Part shown: piece by piece, positions 1 through 7,778 of the stretch
Layout of the letters: each line of letters begins with the position of its first letter
Numbering within the stretch: position 1 is the stretch's first letter
NCBI RefSeq assembly: GCF_000158915.1
Contig: NZ_GG657754.1
Coordinates: 9,006,783 to 9,039,297, forward strand
DNA: 32,515 bases
Direction: 5' to 3'
DNA from: Streptomyces himastatinicus ATCC 53653
Lineage (GTDB): Bacteria > Actinomycetota > Actinomycetes > Streptomycetales > Streptomycetaceae
Notes under the pieces: model-generated
The model's input: the letters and a program-made list of their open reading frames with translations, nothing else
What the model was told of the DNA's origin: nothing
Databases searched by the model: none
Made by a program: the position numbers and the translations under genes

Positions 1-1438
1 CCACCCGCGCCCCGGGGGCAGACCGGGCGGCACACGACCCGTCCGGATCTGGGTCCGGACACCGCGCTCCTGACGGGCTGCTTCGCCTTCCAGCTCAACG
101 CGAGCATGCTCAGCCCCGCCCTGAAGAGCATCGAGGACTCCCTCGGGGCGACCTCGGCCGAAGGGGGGCCTGAGGCAGACCGCGTTCTTCACCTCGGCGG
201 CCCTCTTCTCGCTCTTCCTGCCCCGCCTGGGCGACCTCATCGGCCGCCGCAGGGTCCTGGCCGGAATGCTGGCGCTGATGGCCGTCGGCTGTGTGATGGC
301 GGCGCTCGCCGGGAGCGTCCCCGTGCTCTTCGCGGGCCGCGTCATCCAGGGCGTATCCGGACCCACCGTGCCGCTCTGCCTGATCATGCTGCGCAACGAG
401 GTCCACGAGCCGAAGAAGTACGGCACCCTCCTCGGCGTCATCACCGCCGTCAACGGAGGCGTCGCCGGTGTCGACTCCCTCGCGGGCGGATACCTCGCCG
501 ACCACCATGGCTTCTCGTCCATCTTCTGGGCCATGGCCGCCGTCGCCGCGCTCGCCACCGTCCTGGTCGCCACCCTCACCCCCGAGTCGGTCGCCACCGA
601 GTCCGCGGGAGCTGAGAGCCGTATGGACTGGCCCGGTGTCGCCCTCCTCGTCGTCTCCGTCGGAGCGGCCCTGATCGCCCTGAACGAGGCCGGGAAGCTC
701 GCCGACGCCAACTGGCCGCTCGTCGCCGCCCTGTTCGTCGTCACCGCCATCGCCTTCGCCCTGTTCTGGCGGACCGAGGACCGCAGCAGCCACCCCCTGG
801 TGGCCACCCACCACCTCAGTCAGCGCTCCACCTGGGCCCTGCTGCTGACCACCGTGCTCACCATGACCGGTGTGTTCGCCGTCATGAACGGCCTGATCCC
901 CGCCTTCGCCCAGGACGCCCAGGCAGGTTTCGGCATGACCGCCGAACAGTCCGCCTGGTGGACCCTGATCCCGTACGCGCTCGCGGGCCTGGCCATGGGC
1001 CCGCTCGCCGGTCGCCTCGCCGCCACCCACGGCTACGGCCGCATCCTGCGCCTCGGCCTCATCGGCGCGGCCGCCACCCTCGCCCTGATGCTCCTCACCC
1101 TGCGAGCCGACTCCCGCCCGCTGCTCCTGGCGGCGTCGATCCTCATCGGCATCACCTACGCGGGCGTGGGCAACATCGTCCTCAACGGCCTCGGCATCGT
1201 CCTGTCCCCGAAGGAGAACCCCGGCTTCCTGCCGGGCCTGAACGCGGGCGCCTTCAATCTCGGCGCGGGCCTCAGCTTCGCCCTCGTCTACGCGGCGCAG
1301 ACCGCCGCCGAACCCGCGGACAAGACGTCCACCACCGGCTACGGCGCGGGCATCATCACGGGAGCCGCACTCATCGCCGCCGCCTTCGTGACGTCGTTCC
1401 TCATCCCCAAGCCGGTGGAGGCCGAAGCGACGCCGTGA
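1..1438 (+). CDS. MFS drug/proton antiporter, 5' partial and frameshifted
   Basis: Integral membrane exporter of the major facilitator superfamily, expected to pump a small molecule out in exchange for protons. The first part is open from the window edge in one frame and contains FQLNASMLSPAL, typical of the first membrane helix. The rest reads from about 170 in the next frame: LRQTAFFTSAALFSLFLPRLGD, then the loop motif GRRRVLAG, then a run of hydrophobic helices to a TGA at 1438. The frames meet at a run of six G (163-168), so a one-base indel there restores one protein of about 478 residues. No start codon lies in the left frame before 106, so the true start is upstream of the window. The ATG at 266 is internal: starting there would remove helices 1-2 and the conserved loop. 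The substrate is unknown. The indel is probably a homopolymer error, but a real mutation is possible. Confidence 0.8.
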
Positions 1439-1617
1439 CGCTCACGACGCGCCATCCGCTCATGGTGAAGCGCGGCGTGCTCGCCGGTGCCCTGCCGGTC
1501 ATCTGGGTGCTGCGGTGGCGCCCACCGCGCATCCTGGACCGGATCTACGCCTGGGCTTACGTCGGTCTGCTCACCGTGGTGATGGCGGCGATGGCGCTGT
1601 CGGGCGTCTCGGGGTGA
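1435..1617 (+). CDS. small single-helix membrane protein
   Basis: Short reading frame of 60 residues from a GTG that overlaps the TGA of the exporter gene (GTGA), suggesting translational coupling. An ATG at 1462 would give 51 residues. The C-terminal half (YAWAYVGLLTVVMAAMALSG) is one hydrophobic helix preceded by a basic stretch rich in Arg and Trp, so a cytoplasm-in, single-pass topology is likely. No enzymatic motif is visible and I do not recognise the family. Its position suggests an accessory to the exporter, but that is inference. Neither start has a clear ribosome binding site. Confidence 0.4.
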   Translation: MTLTTRHPLMVKRGVLAGALPVIWVLRWRPPRILDRIYAWAYVGLLTVVMAAMALSGVSG

Positions 1618-1694
1618 GCGTGTCTGGCAGGGGCGACAGCGCCGTTGCCGAAATCCGCTCGGCAGCGCACAGCGGCACACGGCACAGTGGCCCC

Positions 1695-2501
1695 ATGAGT
1701 GAACGAGGGCTGGACCACGACGGAACCATCGCACGCGAAGGCGCGCTGGACCGCGTGCCGACCGCGTTCGTCCCCGTCGTCGATGCCGCCCGCGCTCACA
1801 TCACCGGGACGTTCGGCGGCACGCGCCTGCACAGCGCCTACCTCTACGGCAGCATCCCCCGTGGCACCGCCACCCCCGGCGTCTCCGACCTCGACCTCCA
1901 ACTCGCCCTCCACGACGAGCCCACCGAGGCCGACCGCGCCGACGTCACAGCGATCGAGACCGCACTCGACCGTGCGTTCCCGCAGATCAACGGCGCCGGG
2001 ATCCTGGTGAGCAGTGCGCGGTTCCTGCTCAGCGGCATCGAACGTCACGACGCCGGGTTCTTCATCGCCTGCCTCTGCACCCCGTTGCTGGGCCCCGACC
2101 TCGCGGAACAACTGCCCCGTTACCGCCCCACAAGCCTCCTCGCCCGGGAGACCAACGGGGACTTCGCCCGCCTGCTTCCCCACTGGCGGGCGAAGGCGGC
2201 CGAAGCCGCCACGGACGCCGAACGCCGGAGCTTCGGGCGCCGCGTCGGCCGGCGCACCGTCCGTACCGGATTCACCCTGGTCATGCCCCGATGGGGTGGC
2301 TGGACCAGCGATCTCGACCAGTCCGCCGAGCTGTTCGGCCGTTACTATCCCGAGCGCGCCGAGCAGATGCGTGCCGCCGCGTCCATGGGCCGTACACCCT
2401 CACCCGACCCGGCGGTGCTCGGGATGCTCATCGACGACCTCGGTCCTTGGCTCGCGGCCGAGTACACCGCCGTGCACGGCGAGAGAGCCCCGCGTCCCTG
2501 A
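1695..2501 (+). CDS. nucleotidyltransferase-domain protein (Pol-beta / aminoglycoside adenylyltransferase-like)
   Basis: Protein of 268 residues. Residues about 50-75 read YLYGSIPRGTATPGVSDLDLQL, the GS...RG...D-x-D signature of the Pol-beta nucleotidyltransferase fold, where the two Asp residues bind metal and the GS loop holds the nucleotide. This fold transfers NMP groups in aminoglycoside adenylyltransferases and in many uncharacterised relatives. The rest is helical with a Trp/Arg-rich segment (LVMPRWGGWTSDLDQ) that may form the acceptor site. ATG at 1695 is preferred over upstream in-frame codons because it begins directly before the conserved domain and coding bias drops upstream. It lies 77 bp after the small membrane gene and converges on the TetR gene with only a 13-bp gap. 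The substrate is unknown; an antibiotic-modifying or a regulatory role are both possible. Confidence 0.75.
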   Translation: MSERGLDHDGTIAREGALDRVPTAFVPVVDAARAHITGTFGGTRLHSAYLYGSIPRGTATPGVSDLDLQLALHDEPTEADRADVTAIETALDRAFPQINGAGILVSSARFLLSGIERHDAGFFIACLCTPLLGPDLAEQLPRYRPTSLLARETNGDFARLLPHWRAKAAEAATDAERRSFGRRVGRRTVRTGFTLVMPRWGGWTSDLDQSAELFGRYYPERAEQMRAAASMGRTPSPDPAVLGMLIDDLGPWLAAEYTAVHGERAPRP

Positions 2502-2514
2502 ACAGGTCTACGCA

Positions 2515-3111
2515 TCACGGCGCTTCGTGCTCGACCCCGGCCATGACCGCGGTCACGACCTTGCGGACGGCTCCGGGCTCCGGCGGGGTGCCGTGGCGGT
2601 CGGCGAAGAGCATGTGCGCGGCCCCGATCAGGGTGGGGGCGAGCGTGTCGACGTCGGCATCCGCGGTGATGCGGCCGCGTTCGCGCTCGGCGGTGAGGTA
2701 GGAGGCGATCGCGATCGCGGCCTCGGTCAGGATCGGCACGCCGGTGGGCCTGACCTCGCGCAGCCGGGAGCGCAGGTCGTCCCGGGAGGTCACGAGGCTG
2801 ACGATGGCCACCGCGACCGCCCCGAACACGTCCATCAGCGCCTGGGTGAGGTTGTCCGCGACGGTGCCGGTTCCGGCGGACGCACGCAGGGCGGCGGCCA
2901 GGTCGTCGATCCGGGCGATGCGGTCCAGCACGAGTTCGGCGAGGAAGGCGTCGAAGTCGGCGAAGTGCCGGTGCAGGACGCCCTTGGCGCAGCCCGCCTC
3001 CGTGGTGACCGCCCGGCTGGTCAGGGCGCTCGGCCCGTCCCGGAGCAGGATGCGCTCGGCGGCGTCGAACAGTTGGTCGCGCACATCGCGGATGGCTACT
3101 CCCGTGGGCAC
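2515..3111 (-). CDS. TetR-family transcriptional repressor
   Basis: Regulator of 198 residues. The N-terminal 60 residues form the TetR DNA-binding domain: DQLFDAAERILLRDG, then a helix-turn-helix of the form TSRAVTTEAGCAKGVLHRHF. The C-terminal part is an all-helical ligand-binding and dimerisation domain. The start is the GTG at 3111, which has AAGGAG seven bases upstream and falls where the family normally begins; an upstream extension would translate the operator region. It is divergent from the methyltransferase at 3235, with a double palindrome at 3138-3178 just outside its start, the usual layout for an autoregulated TetR repressor that also controls its neighbour. The ligand is unknown. 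Confidence 0.85.
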   Translation of the reverse strand: MPTGVAIRDVRDQLFDAAERILLRDGPSALTSRAVTTEAGCAKGVLHRHFADFDAFLAELVLDRIARIDDLAAALRASAGTGTVADNLTQALMDVFGAVAVAIVSLVTSRDDLRSRLREVRPTGVPILTEAAIAIASYLTAERERGRITADADVDTLAPTLIGAAHMLFADRHGTPPEPGAVRKVVTAVMAGVEHEAP

Positions 3112-3137
3112 CGCGCAACTCCTTCTTCCCTTTGACG

Positions 3138-3178
3138 AGTGGGCATGTGCCCCACTCATAGGTGGGCGCATGCCCACT
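3138..3178. promoter_or_regulatory. double palindrome, likely TetR operator
   Basis: Two adjacent inverted repeats lie in the divergent gap. The first is AGTGGG-N7-CCCACT at 3138-3156 and the second is GTGGGC-N4-GCCCAC at 3162-3177. The outer ends also form a perfect 10-bp inverted repeat, AGTGGGCATG (3138-3147) with CATGCCCACT (3169-3178). The two centres are about 22 bp apart, roughly two helical turns, which would suit two TetR dimers on one face. The element starts about 27 bp upstream of the TetR GTG. Confidence 0.6.
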
Positions 3179-3234
3179 TTTACCGCCGGGGCGAGCCCCC
3201 TCGCCCCGCACACACGACTCATCGACACCGACAG

Positions 3235-3999
3235 GTGGCGGAGTCCTTCGGTTCGGACGCCGAACGCTACGACCGGGCCAGGCCCCGCTACCCCCAAGCC
3301 CTGGTGGACCGGATCGTCGCCGCCGGCCCCGGCCCTGACGTCCTCGACGTCGGCTGCGGCACCGGCATCGTGGCCCGGCAGTTCGCCGAGGCCGGTTCCC
3401 GGGTGCTGGGCGTCGAGGTCGACGCCCGGATGGCCGACCTGGCGCGCCGGCGCGGAATCGACGTCGAGGTGGCGTCCTTCGAAGACTGGGACCCGGCCGA
3501 CCGGAGGTTCGACGCCGTCGTGTCCGGACAGACCTGGCACTGGGTGGACCCGCTCGCCGGACCCGCCAAGGCGGCACAGGCGCTACGCCCCCGTGGGCTG
3601 CTGGCCCTGTTCTGGAACGCGGCCCAGCCCTCGCCCGAACTGACGGAAGCCTTCACCGATGTCTACCGCCGCGTGATCCCCGACTCGATCGCCGTCCGCC
3701 AATGGGCGGTGCCTGCCGCGGAGGGGTACACCGCGCTGTGCGCGCAGACGGCCGACCGGATGCGGGAGGTGGGCGCGTTCACCGACCCCGAGCAGTGGCG
3801 GTTCGACTGGGAACAGCCCTACACGCGGGACGAGTGGCTGGACCAACTCCCCACCCAGGGCGCCTTCACCCGGCTCCCGCAGGCCGAGCTGGACGAGGTG
3901 CTGGCGGGCGTCGGCACGGCCATCGACGCCGCGGGAGGCAGCTTCACGATGCACTACGCCACCGTGGCGGTCGCCGCGACGCGAACCGATTCCGCCTGA
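3235..3999 (+). CDS. class I SAM-dependent methyltransferase
   Basis: About 254 residues. It begins VAESFGSDAERYDRARPRYP, a pattern common to a large actinobacterial methyltransferase family. Motif I is VLDVGCGTGIVARQF, which binds SAM, followed by the acidic strand end GVEVDARM and the motif-II region DAVVSGQTWHWVDP. It should transfer a methyl group from SAM to an unidentified small molecule in the cytoplasm. The start is uncertain: GTG 3235 fits the domain edge but lacks a clear ribosome binding site; GTG 3139 or ATG 3145 are in frame but would place the operator inside the gene and add a low-complexity His/Arg-rich leader. Being divergent from the TetR gene, it is the likely regulated target. 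Confidence 0.8.
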   Translation: MAESFGSDAERYDRARPRYPQALVDRIVAAGPGPDVLDVGCGTGIVARQFAEAGSRVLGVEVDARMADLARRRGIDVEVASFEDWDPADRRFDAVVSGQTWHWVDPLAGPAKAAQALRPRGLLALFWNAAQPSPELTEAFTDVYRRVIPDSIAVRQWAVPAAEGYTALCAQTADRMREVGAFTDPEQWRFDWEQPYTRDEWLDQLPTQGAFTRLPQAELDEVLAGVGTAIDAAGGSFTMHYATVAVAATRTDSA

Positions 4000-4054
4000 C
4001 CGAGGCGGGTCCCTTCCGGGCGAGGGGACACGGCCGCTGGGCAGACTTACCGGC

Positions 4055-4798
4055 ATGGCGACCTATGACACGCTCGGCGCGACATACGCCCGGACCCGAC
4101 GACCCGATCCGCGGATCGCCGCGCAGATCCACGCCGCACTCGGGGACGTCACGGATGTGATCAACGTCGGCGCGGGCACCGGCTCGTACGAACCGCCGCG
4201 GACGGTACTCGCGGTCGAGCCCAGCCGCGTCATGCTGGCCCAGCGTCCGTCCGGATCGGCGCCCGCGGTGCGGGCGGTCGCTGAACGGCTGCCGCTGGGC
4301 GACGATGCCGCCGACGCGGTCTTGGCGGTGCTGACGGTCCACCACTGGACCGACCTGACGGCCGGAATCAGGGAACTGCGCCGGGTTGCCCGCCGCCGCA
4401 TCGTCGTCCTGACGTGGGACCAGCGCATCTTCCGCGAACGGTTCTGGCTCGTACGGGACTACCTCCCCGAGGCCGCCGCGTTCGACGACACCCGTGCCGT
4501 ACCCACCGAGCAGTTGGCCGCCCTCCTCGGTGGCGCACGCCGGGAGCCGGTGCTGGTCCCCCATGACTGCTCGGACGGGTTCGCCGCCGCGTATTGGCGG
4601 CGTCCGCATGCCTACCTCGACCCGCAGGTGCGCGCGGGGATCTCCCTGCTCGCGCAGACCGGTGAGACCGTCACCGCACCCGGGTTGGCCCGGCTCGCGG
4701 ACGACGTGGCGACCGGCCGCTGGCACCTCCGTCACGCGGAACTCCTCGGGCTCGAGGCCATCGACGTCGGGTACCGGCTACTGGTGACCGACCTCTGA
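4055..4798 (+). CDS. SAM-dependent methyltransferase (second copy type)
   Basis: Protein of 247 residues starting MATYDTLGATYARTRRPDP, the normal beginning of a common streptomycete methyltransferase family. SAM-binding motif I is INVGAGTGSYEP at about residues 35-46, followed by AVEPSRVML, which holds the acidic ribose contact, and the motif VLTVHHWTDL. It is unrelated in detail to the preceding methyltransferase, so this is not a recent tandem duplication. It lies 55 bp downstream of it on the same strand and may be cotranscribed. Its last 21 bases overlap the end of the convergent ABC fragment. The substrate is unknown. Confidence 0.8.
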   Translation: MATYDTLGATYARTRRPDPRIAAQIHAALGDVTDVINVGAGTGSYEPPRTVLAVEPSRVMLAQRPSGSAPAVRAVAERLPLGDDAADAVLAVLTVHHWTDLTAGIRELRRVARRRIVVLTWDQRIFRERFWLVRDYLPEAAAFDDTRAVPTEQLAALLGGARREPVLVPHDCSDGFAAAYWRRPHAYLDPQVRAGISLLAQTGETVTAPGLARLADDVATGRWHLRHAELLGLEAIDVGYRLLVTDL

Positions 4799-5134
4799 CG
4801 CGGCTCGCATGGGGCCGGTGAGGGCGAGGGCGATGTCGTCGAGGTCGGGGGTGTGCACGGTGAGGGCCTCGGCCTCGATCGAGGCGCTGTCGAGGGTGTC
4901 CAGGACGGCGCGGAGGGCGGGGATGCCGCCGTCGGTGGGGATGTACACGGCGAGCGCCTCGTCGTCGCGCGTCACCGGGCCGAAGGCGGTCATGGCCGCT
5001 TCGAGGGAGTGCGCGTCGGCGAACCGGAGCCGGATGTGCCCGGCGGGCGTGCTGCCTCCCGGCGCCTTCCCGGTGATGTCGGCGATGGCCACAGGCTCGT
5101 GTCGGAGGTAGTCGGCGTGGGGGGTGAAGTCCAT
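4778..5134 (-). pseudogene. C-terminal remnant of a DrrA-type ABC transporter ATPase
   Basis: A frame of about 118 residues from ATG 5134 (128 from 5164). The C-terminal two thirds resemble the accessory domain that follows the ATPase domain in DrrA-type drug exporters: alternating strands and helices ending TPDLDDIALALTG, which corresponds to the family's conserved closing motif (typically TLDDVFLALTG). There is no Walker A, Walker B or signature motif, so it cannot hydrolyse ATP. The first 25 residues do not match the family, so the 5' part has been lost or replaced. It may be a decaying gene or a small protein that kept this domain. The function is unlikely to be transport. Confidence 0.6.
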
Positions 5135-5166
5135 GATGCCATCATGACGCATACGTGGTGCCAAAG

Positions 5167-6135
5167 TTAAGGGTCCGTTCGCTCGTCAGAGGACCCTTGC
5201 GGACCATAAGCGCAGGTGGAGTTGCGTGACGCCATGTGTGGCGCCATGCGGTCAATCGGCGACGGCTTGGCGTCCGGTACGACCGTGGTGCCGGACCGCT
5301 CGTCCGGCCGGAGCCCGGCCAGGGCGGCGTGGCGGACGCGGCCGTCGAGGACCCGGGCCCTGTCGACCCCGTGGCGCACCGCGTGCAGGCAGGCCGCCAT
5401 CTTCGGCGTCATACCGTGCGACAACTCCGGGAGCAGCGCCTCCAGTTCCGTGGCGGTCAGGCGCTCGATCACCTCGTGGCTGTCCGGCCAGTCCGCGTAG
5501 AGCCCCTGGACATCGGTGAGCAGGAGCAGTTCACCGGCGCCCAGGGCGGAGGCCAGGGCCGCGGCCGCGGTGTCGGCGTTGACGTTGTAGATGCCGTCGT
5601 CGTCGGCGCTGCGGGCGATGGGGGAGACCACCGGAATGCGGCCGTCGGCGAGCAGCGTCCGGAGCAGGGTGGTGTCCACCGCGCTGATCTCACCGACCCT
5701 GCCGATGTCCACCGGTCTGCCCTCGATCACCGGCAGGTGCCGTACGGCGGTGACGGTGTCCGCGTCCTCGCCCGTCATGCCGACCGCCAGCGGGCCATGG
5801 CGGTTGATCAGCCCGACCAGCTCGCGCTGGACCCGGCCGGCCAGCACCATCCGGACCACGCCCATCGCGCGGGGCGTGGTGACCCTCAACCCGCCCCGGA
5901 ACGTTGCCGTCAGCCCGTGCCGTTCCAGCTCGGCGCTGATCTGCGGACCGCCGCCGTGCACCACGACCGGCTGGAGCCCGGCCCGGTGCATCCGTACGAC
6001 GTCGTCGGCGAACGACGCCTCCAGCTCCCCGTCGACCATGGCGTTGCCGCCCAGTTTGATGACGGTTAATCGATCCTTGCGCCCGGAGGCGGCGGAGTGC
6101 CGGGCCGGTAAAGCCTGTGCTGCTGAGGCGGTCAC
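5167..6135 (-). CDS. argB: acetylglutamate kinase (ArgB-like), TTA-containing
   Basis: Predicted to phosphorylate N-acetyl-L-glutamate with ATP, the second step toward ornithine and arginine. It has 322 residues. Visible kinase motifs are IKLGGNA (26-32, phosphate binding), VVVHGGGPQI (57-66), FRGGLRVTT (substrate loop), NVNADTAAAALASAL and GMTPKMAACL. GTG 6135 is chosen because GGAGGAG lies six bases upstream; an in-frame GTG five codons earlier overlaps that site. Leu23 is encoded by TTA (6067-6069), so translation should depend on the bldA tRNA. A tail of about 34 residues after GTTVVPDA is longer than usual for ArgB. No other arginine genes are near, so this looks like a pathway-dedicated copy that boosts ornithine or arginine supply for the peptide; that role is inference. 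It is divergent from the FMN-binding protein gene. Confidence 0.85.
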   Translation of the reverse strand: MTASAAQALPARHSAASGRKDRLTVIKLGGNAMVDGELEASFADDVVRMHRAGLQPVVVHGGGPQISAELERHGLTATFRGGLRVTTPRAMGVVRMVLAGRVQRELVGLINRHGPLAVGMTGEDADTVTAVRHLPVIEGRPVDIGRVGEISAVDTTLLRTLLADGRIPVVSPIARSADDDGIYNVNADTAAAALASALGAGELLLLTDVQGLYADWPDSHEVIERLTATELEALLPELSHGMTPKMAACLHAVRHGVDRARVLDGRVRHAALAGLRPDERSGTTVVPDAKPSPIDRMAPHMASRNSTCAYGPQGSSDERTDP

Positions 6136-6373
6136 GTGCGGCTCCTCCACGAGGTGGCGGGAAATGCGGCGGGCCGAAAAGTGCGGGTGGCGCGGTGCGC
6201 ATTATTCTTTATCGCAATGCCGGAACATACCGTGCGTCCAAGATTCTGTCCCGCCGACAGGACAACCAGACCCGGTTATCCGTTTCCTTTTTCGCCGCTC
6301 GGGAAATTCAATGGTAGCGTCCCGGGACTGATGCACAGACGTATCTGTCCATTGCCGGAAGGATGCCTCTCGG
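6136..6373. promoter_or_regulatory. divergent promoter region between the argB-like and paiB-like genes
   Basis: A gap of 238 bp that is clearly less GC-rich than its surroundings, especially 6195-6330 (ATTATTCTTTATCG and CCTTTTTCGCC stretches), as expected for promoters on both strands. It contains the 18-bp palindrome at 6247-6264 and an ACATACC half-site at 6225-6231 that resembles half of a butyrolactone-receptor box but has no matching second half. GGAAGGA about ten bases before 6374 is the likely ribosome binding site for the plus-strand gene. I could not assign -10 and -35 boxes confidently. Confidence 0.5.
6247..6264. promoter_or_regulatory. TGTCC-N8-GGACA palindrome, copy 1
   Basis: The sequence reads TGTCCCGCCGACAGGACA, an imperfect 18-bp inverted repeat with perfect TGTCC/GGACA ends. 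Nearly the same sequence recurs at 13651 (16 of 18 identical) and, on the other strand, at 13786. All copies lie between divergently transcribed genes, the expected setting for a pathway regulator's binding site. Confidence 0.6.
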
Positions 6374-7018
6374 ATGTTTGTCCCCAGTCATTACCGTGAA
6401 CCGGACAGTTCGTGGATGGTCGACATCATCCGCGGAAATCCGCTGGCCCTGATGATGAGCAACGGCGCGGCGGGCGAGCCCCCCTTCGCGACGCACCTGC
6501 CGGTGATACCGGACCCCGCCATGACCGGCGACTGGTCCGAGCGGCTGTCGGAGGCGACCCTGCTGGGGCACATGAACCGGGACAACCCCCAGTGGCAGGC
6601 CCTGGAGGACGGCGCGGTCGTCCGCATCGCCTTCAGCGGCCCGCACGCGTACGTCTCGCCGACCCTGTACGGGGTGACACCGGCGGCCCCGACCTGGAAC
6701 TTCACCTCGGTCCATGTGCGCGGGGTCGTGGAGCGGATTCCGTCCACCGAGGAAACCCTGGAAGTGGTGAAATCCACCGTGCGGGCTTTCGAGGCCGATT
6801 TCGGTGAGGGCTGGGACATGGCCGCATCGATCGACTACTTCCGCAAGATCGTGCCCGGTGTCGGGGCATTCCGGATCATGGTGCGGAACGTGGACGGGAT
6901 GTTCAAGCTCAGCCAGGAGCAGCAGCCGGAGGTCCGCGACCGGGTGCGGAAGTCGTTCGCCGGGCGGGAGTGCGGCCGGCACCAGGAGACGGCCGCGTAC
7001 ATGAGCCGCCTGCCGTGA
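6374..7018 (+). CDS. PaiB-type FMN-binding protein
   Basis: Protein of 214 residues matching the FMN-binding split-barrel family first described as PaiB of Bacillus: MFVPSHYREPD at the start, then IIRGNPLALMMSNG, PFATHLPVI, LLGHMNRDNPQW, AFSGPHAYVSPTLY and the closing segment FRKIVPGVGAFRI. PaiB is annotated as a negative regulator of sporulation and protease genes, but the fold binds flavin and many relatives may be oxidoreductases or flavin sensors. ATG 6374 is supported by the family's fixed N-terminus and by GGAAGGA upstream. It is divergent from the argB-like gene across the TGTCC palindrome and ends at a strong terminator. Its role could be regulatory or a flavin-dependent step; the sequence does not decide. 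Confidence 0.8.
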   Translation: MFVPSHYREPDSSWMVDIIRGNPLALMMSNGAAGEPPFATHLPVIPDPAMTGDWSERLSEATLLGHMNRDNPQWQALEDGAVVRIAFSGPHAYVSPTLYGVTPAAPTWNFTSVHVRGVVERIPSTEETLEVVKSTVRAFEADFGEGWDMAASIDYFRKIVPGVGAFRIMVRNVDGMFKLSQEQQPEVRDRVRKSFAGRECGRHQETAAYMSRLP

Positions 7019-7022
7019 CGGC

Positions 7023-7058
7023 CCGGAGCCCGCACTGCGCCGGCAGTGCGGGCTCCGG
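7023..7058. terminator. perfect 16-bp hairpin, bidirectional terminator
   Basis: CCGGAGCCCGCACTGC at 7023-7038 and its exact reverse complement at 7043-7058 flank a four-base loop, GCCG. It sits five bases past the end of the FMN-binding gene and 31 bases before the stop of the convergent LmbU-like gene. There is no U-tract on either side, which is common for streptomycete terminators. Confidence 0.8.
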
Positions 7059-7089
7059 ACCGTGCCGTCCGGCGCGGCGAAGGAGGCCG

Positions 7090-7778
7090 TCAGCCGCTGA
7101 TCTCCTGCGGCTCCTCCACGACCTCCTCCAGGGCCCGTTCGGCGGCCCTGTCGAGCGTGGCGAGCACCCACTGTTCGAGGTCGGTCCCCGAGAGCTCCGC
7201 GGCCTTGTGCCACCACTGGAGCCGGTTGCCGGGCACCGCGAGCTGACGGGTGGGCTCGGTCGCCCTGCCGTGGTTGATGTCGTCCTCGCGGGCCAGCCGG
7301 AGCGCGTGGCGCAACTGCTTGGTGGTCCACCCCATCCATTCTGCTCGGGCGCGGTCGAGCCATTGGTTCCTGCTCCCTCGATCGAGAGCGAGGCCAGTTC
7401 CGCGTGGTGCTGGAACGTCAGCGCGGGGCGGCGGCGGTGCAGTTCGAAGCGCCGCGAGACCCATGCGTAGTTCCGCAGCGTCTGGTACTGGAGCCCGGCG
7501 GTGCGGATACCGCGCTGGTAGCGGTCGGTGTAGTGGTGCTTGCCGTAGACCAGCCAGTCGCCCAGCCACCAGGAGGAGGAGTTCACGATGCTGGAGAGCT
7601 GACGCCCGGCGCGTTCCCAGTCGTCGAAGGTCAGGCCCACCGGGATCCGCAGCCCCACGTTGGTCGTCAGCACCTGGCCACGCGTGTCGGCGGGCCCCGT
7701 TCTTCGCTGCCGTTCGGCGTCCGGCCGCTTGCCGAACAGGACGACCTTGGGGCGGTCGAGATCGCTGGATTGGTTCAT
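7090..7778 (-). CDS. LmbU/NovE-family pathway regulator, frameshifted
   Basis: About 229 residues once repaired. The N-terminal part carries the family hallmarks: VLTTNVGLRIPVGLTFDDW, then SSSWWLGDWLVYGKHHY, then YQTLRNYAWVSRRFELHRRR and LTFQHHAELASL. The frame then changes near 7365-7395, and the other frame continues NQWLDRARAEWMGWTTKQLRHAL to a stop at 7090. LmbU, NovE and HrmB are positive regulators of lincomycin, novobiocin and hormaomycin clusters, so this is the best candidate for the cluster activator. ATG 7778 is preferred because GGAGG lies six to seven bases upstream; an adjacent ATG at 7781 is too close. If the frameshift is real, the protein loses its C-terminal half. Confidence 0.8.

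Noticed and set aside
3139..3234. Earlier start for the first methyltransferase
   Set aside because: It would place the double palindrome in coding sequence and adds an atypical Pro/His/Arg leader. Not fully excluded, as the 3235 GTG lacks a good ribosome binding site.
6225..6240. Butyrolactone-receptor box
   Set aside because: Only the ACATACC half matches; the second half is absent.
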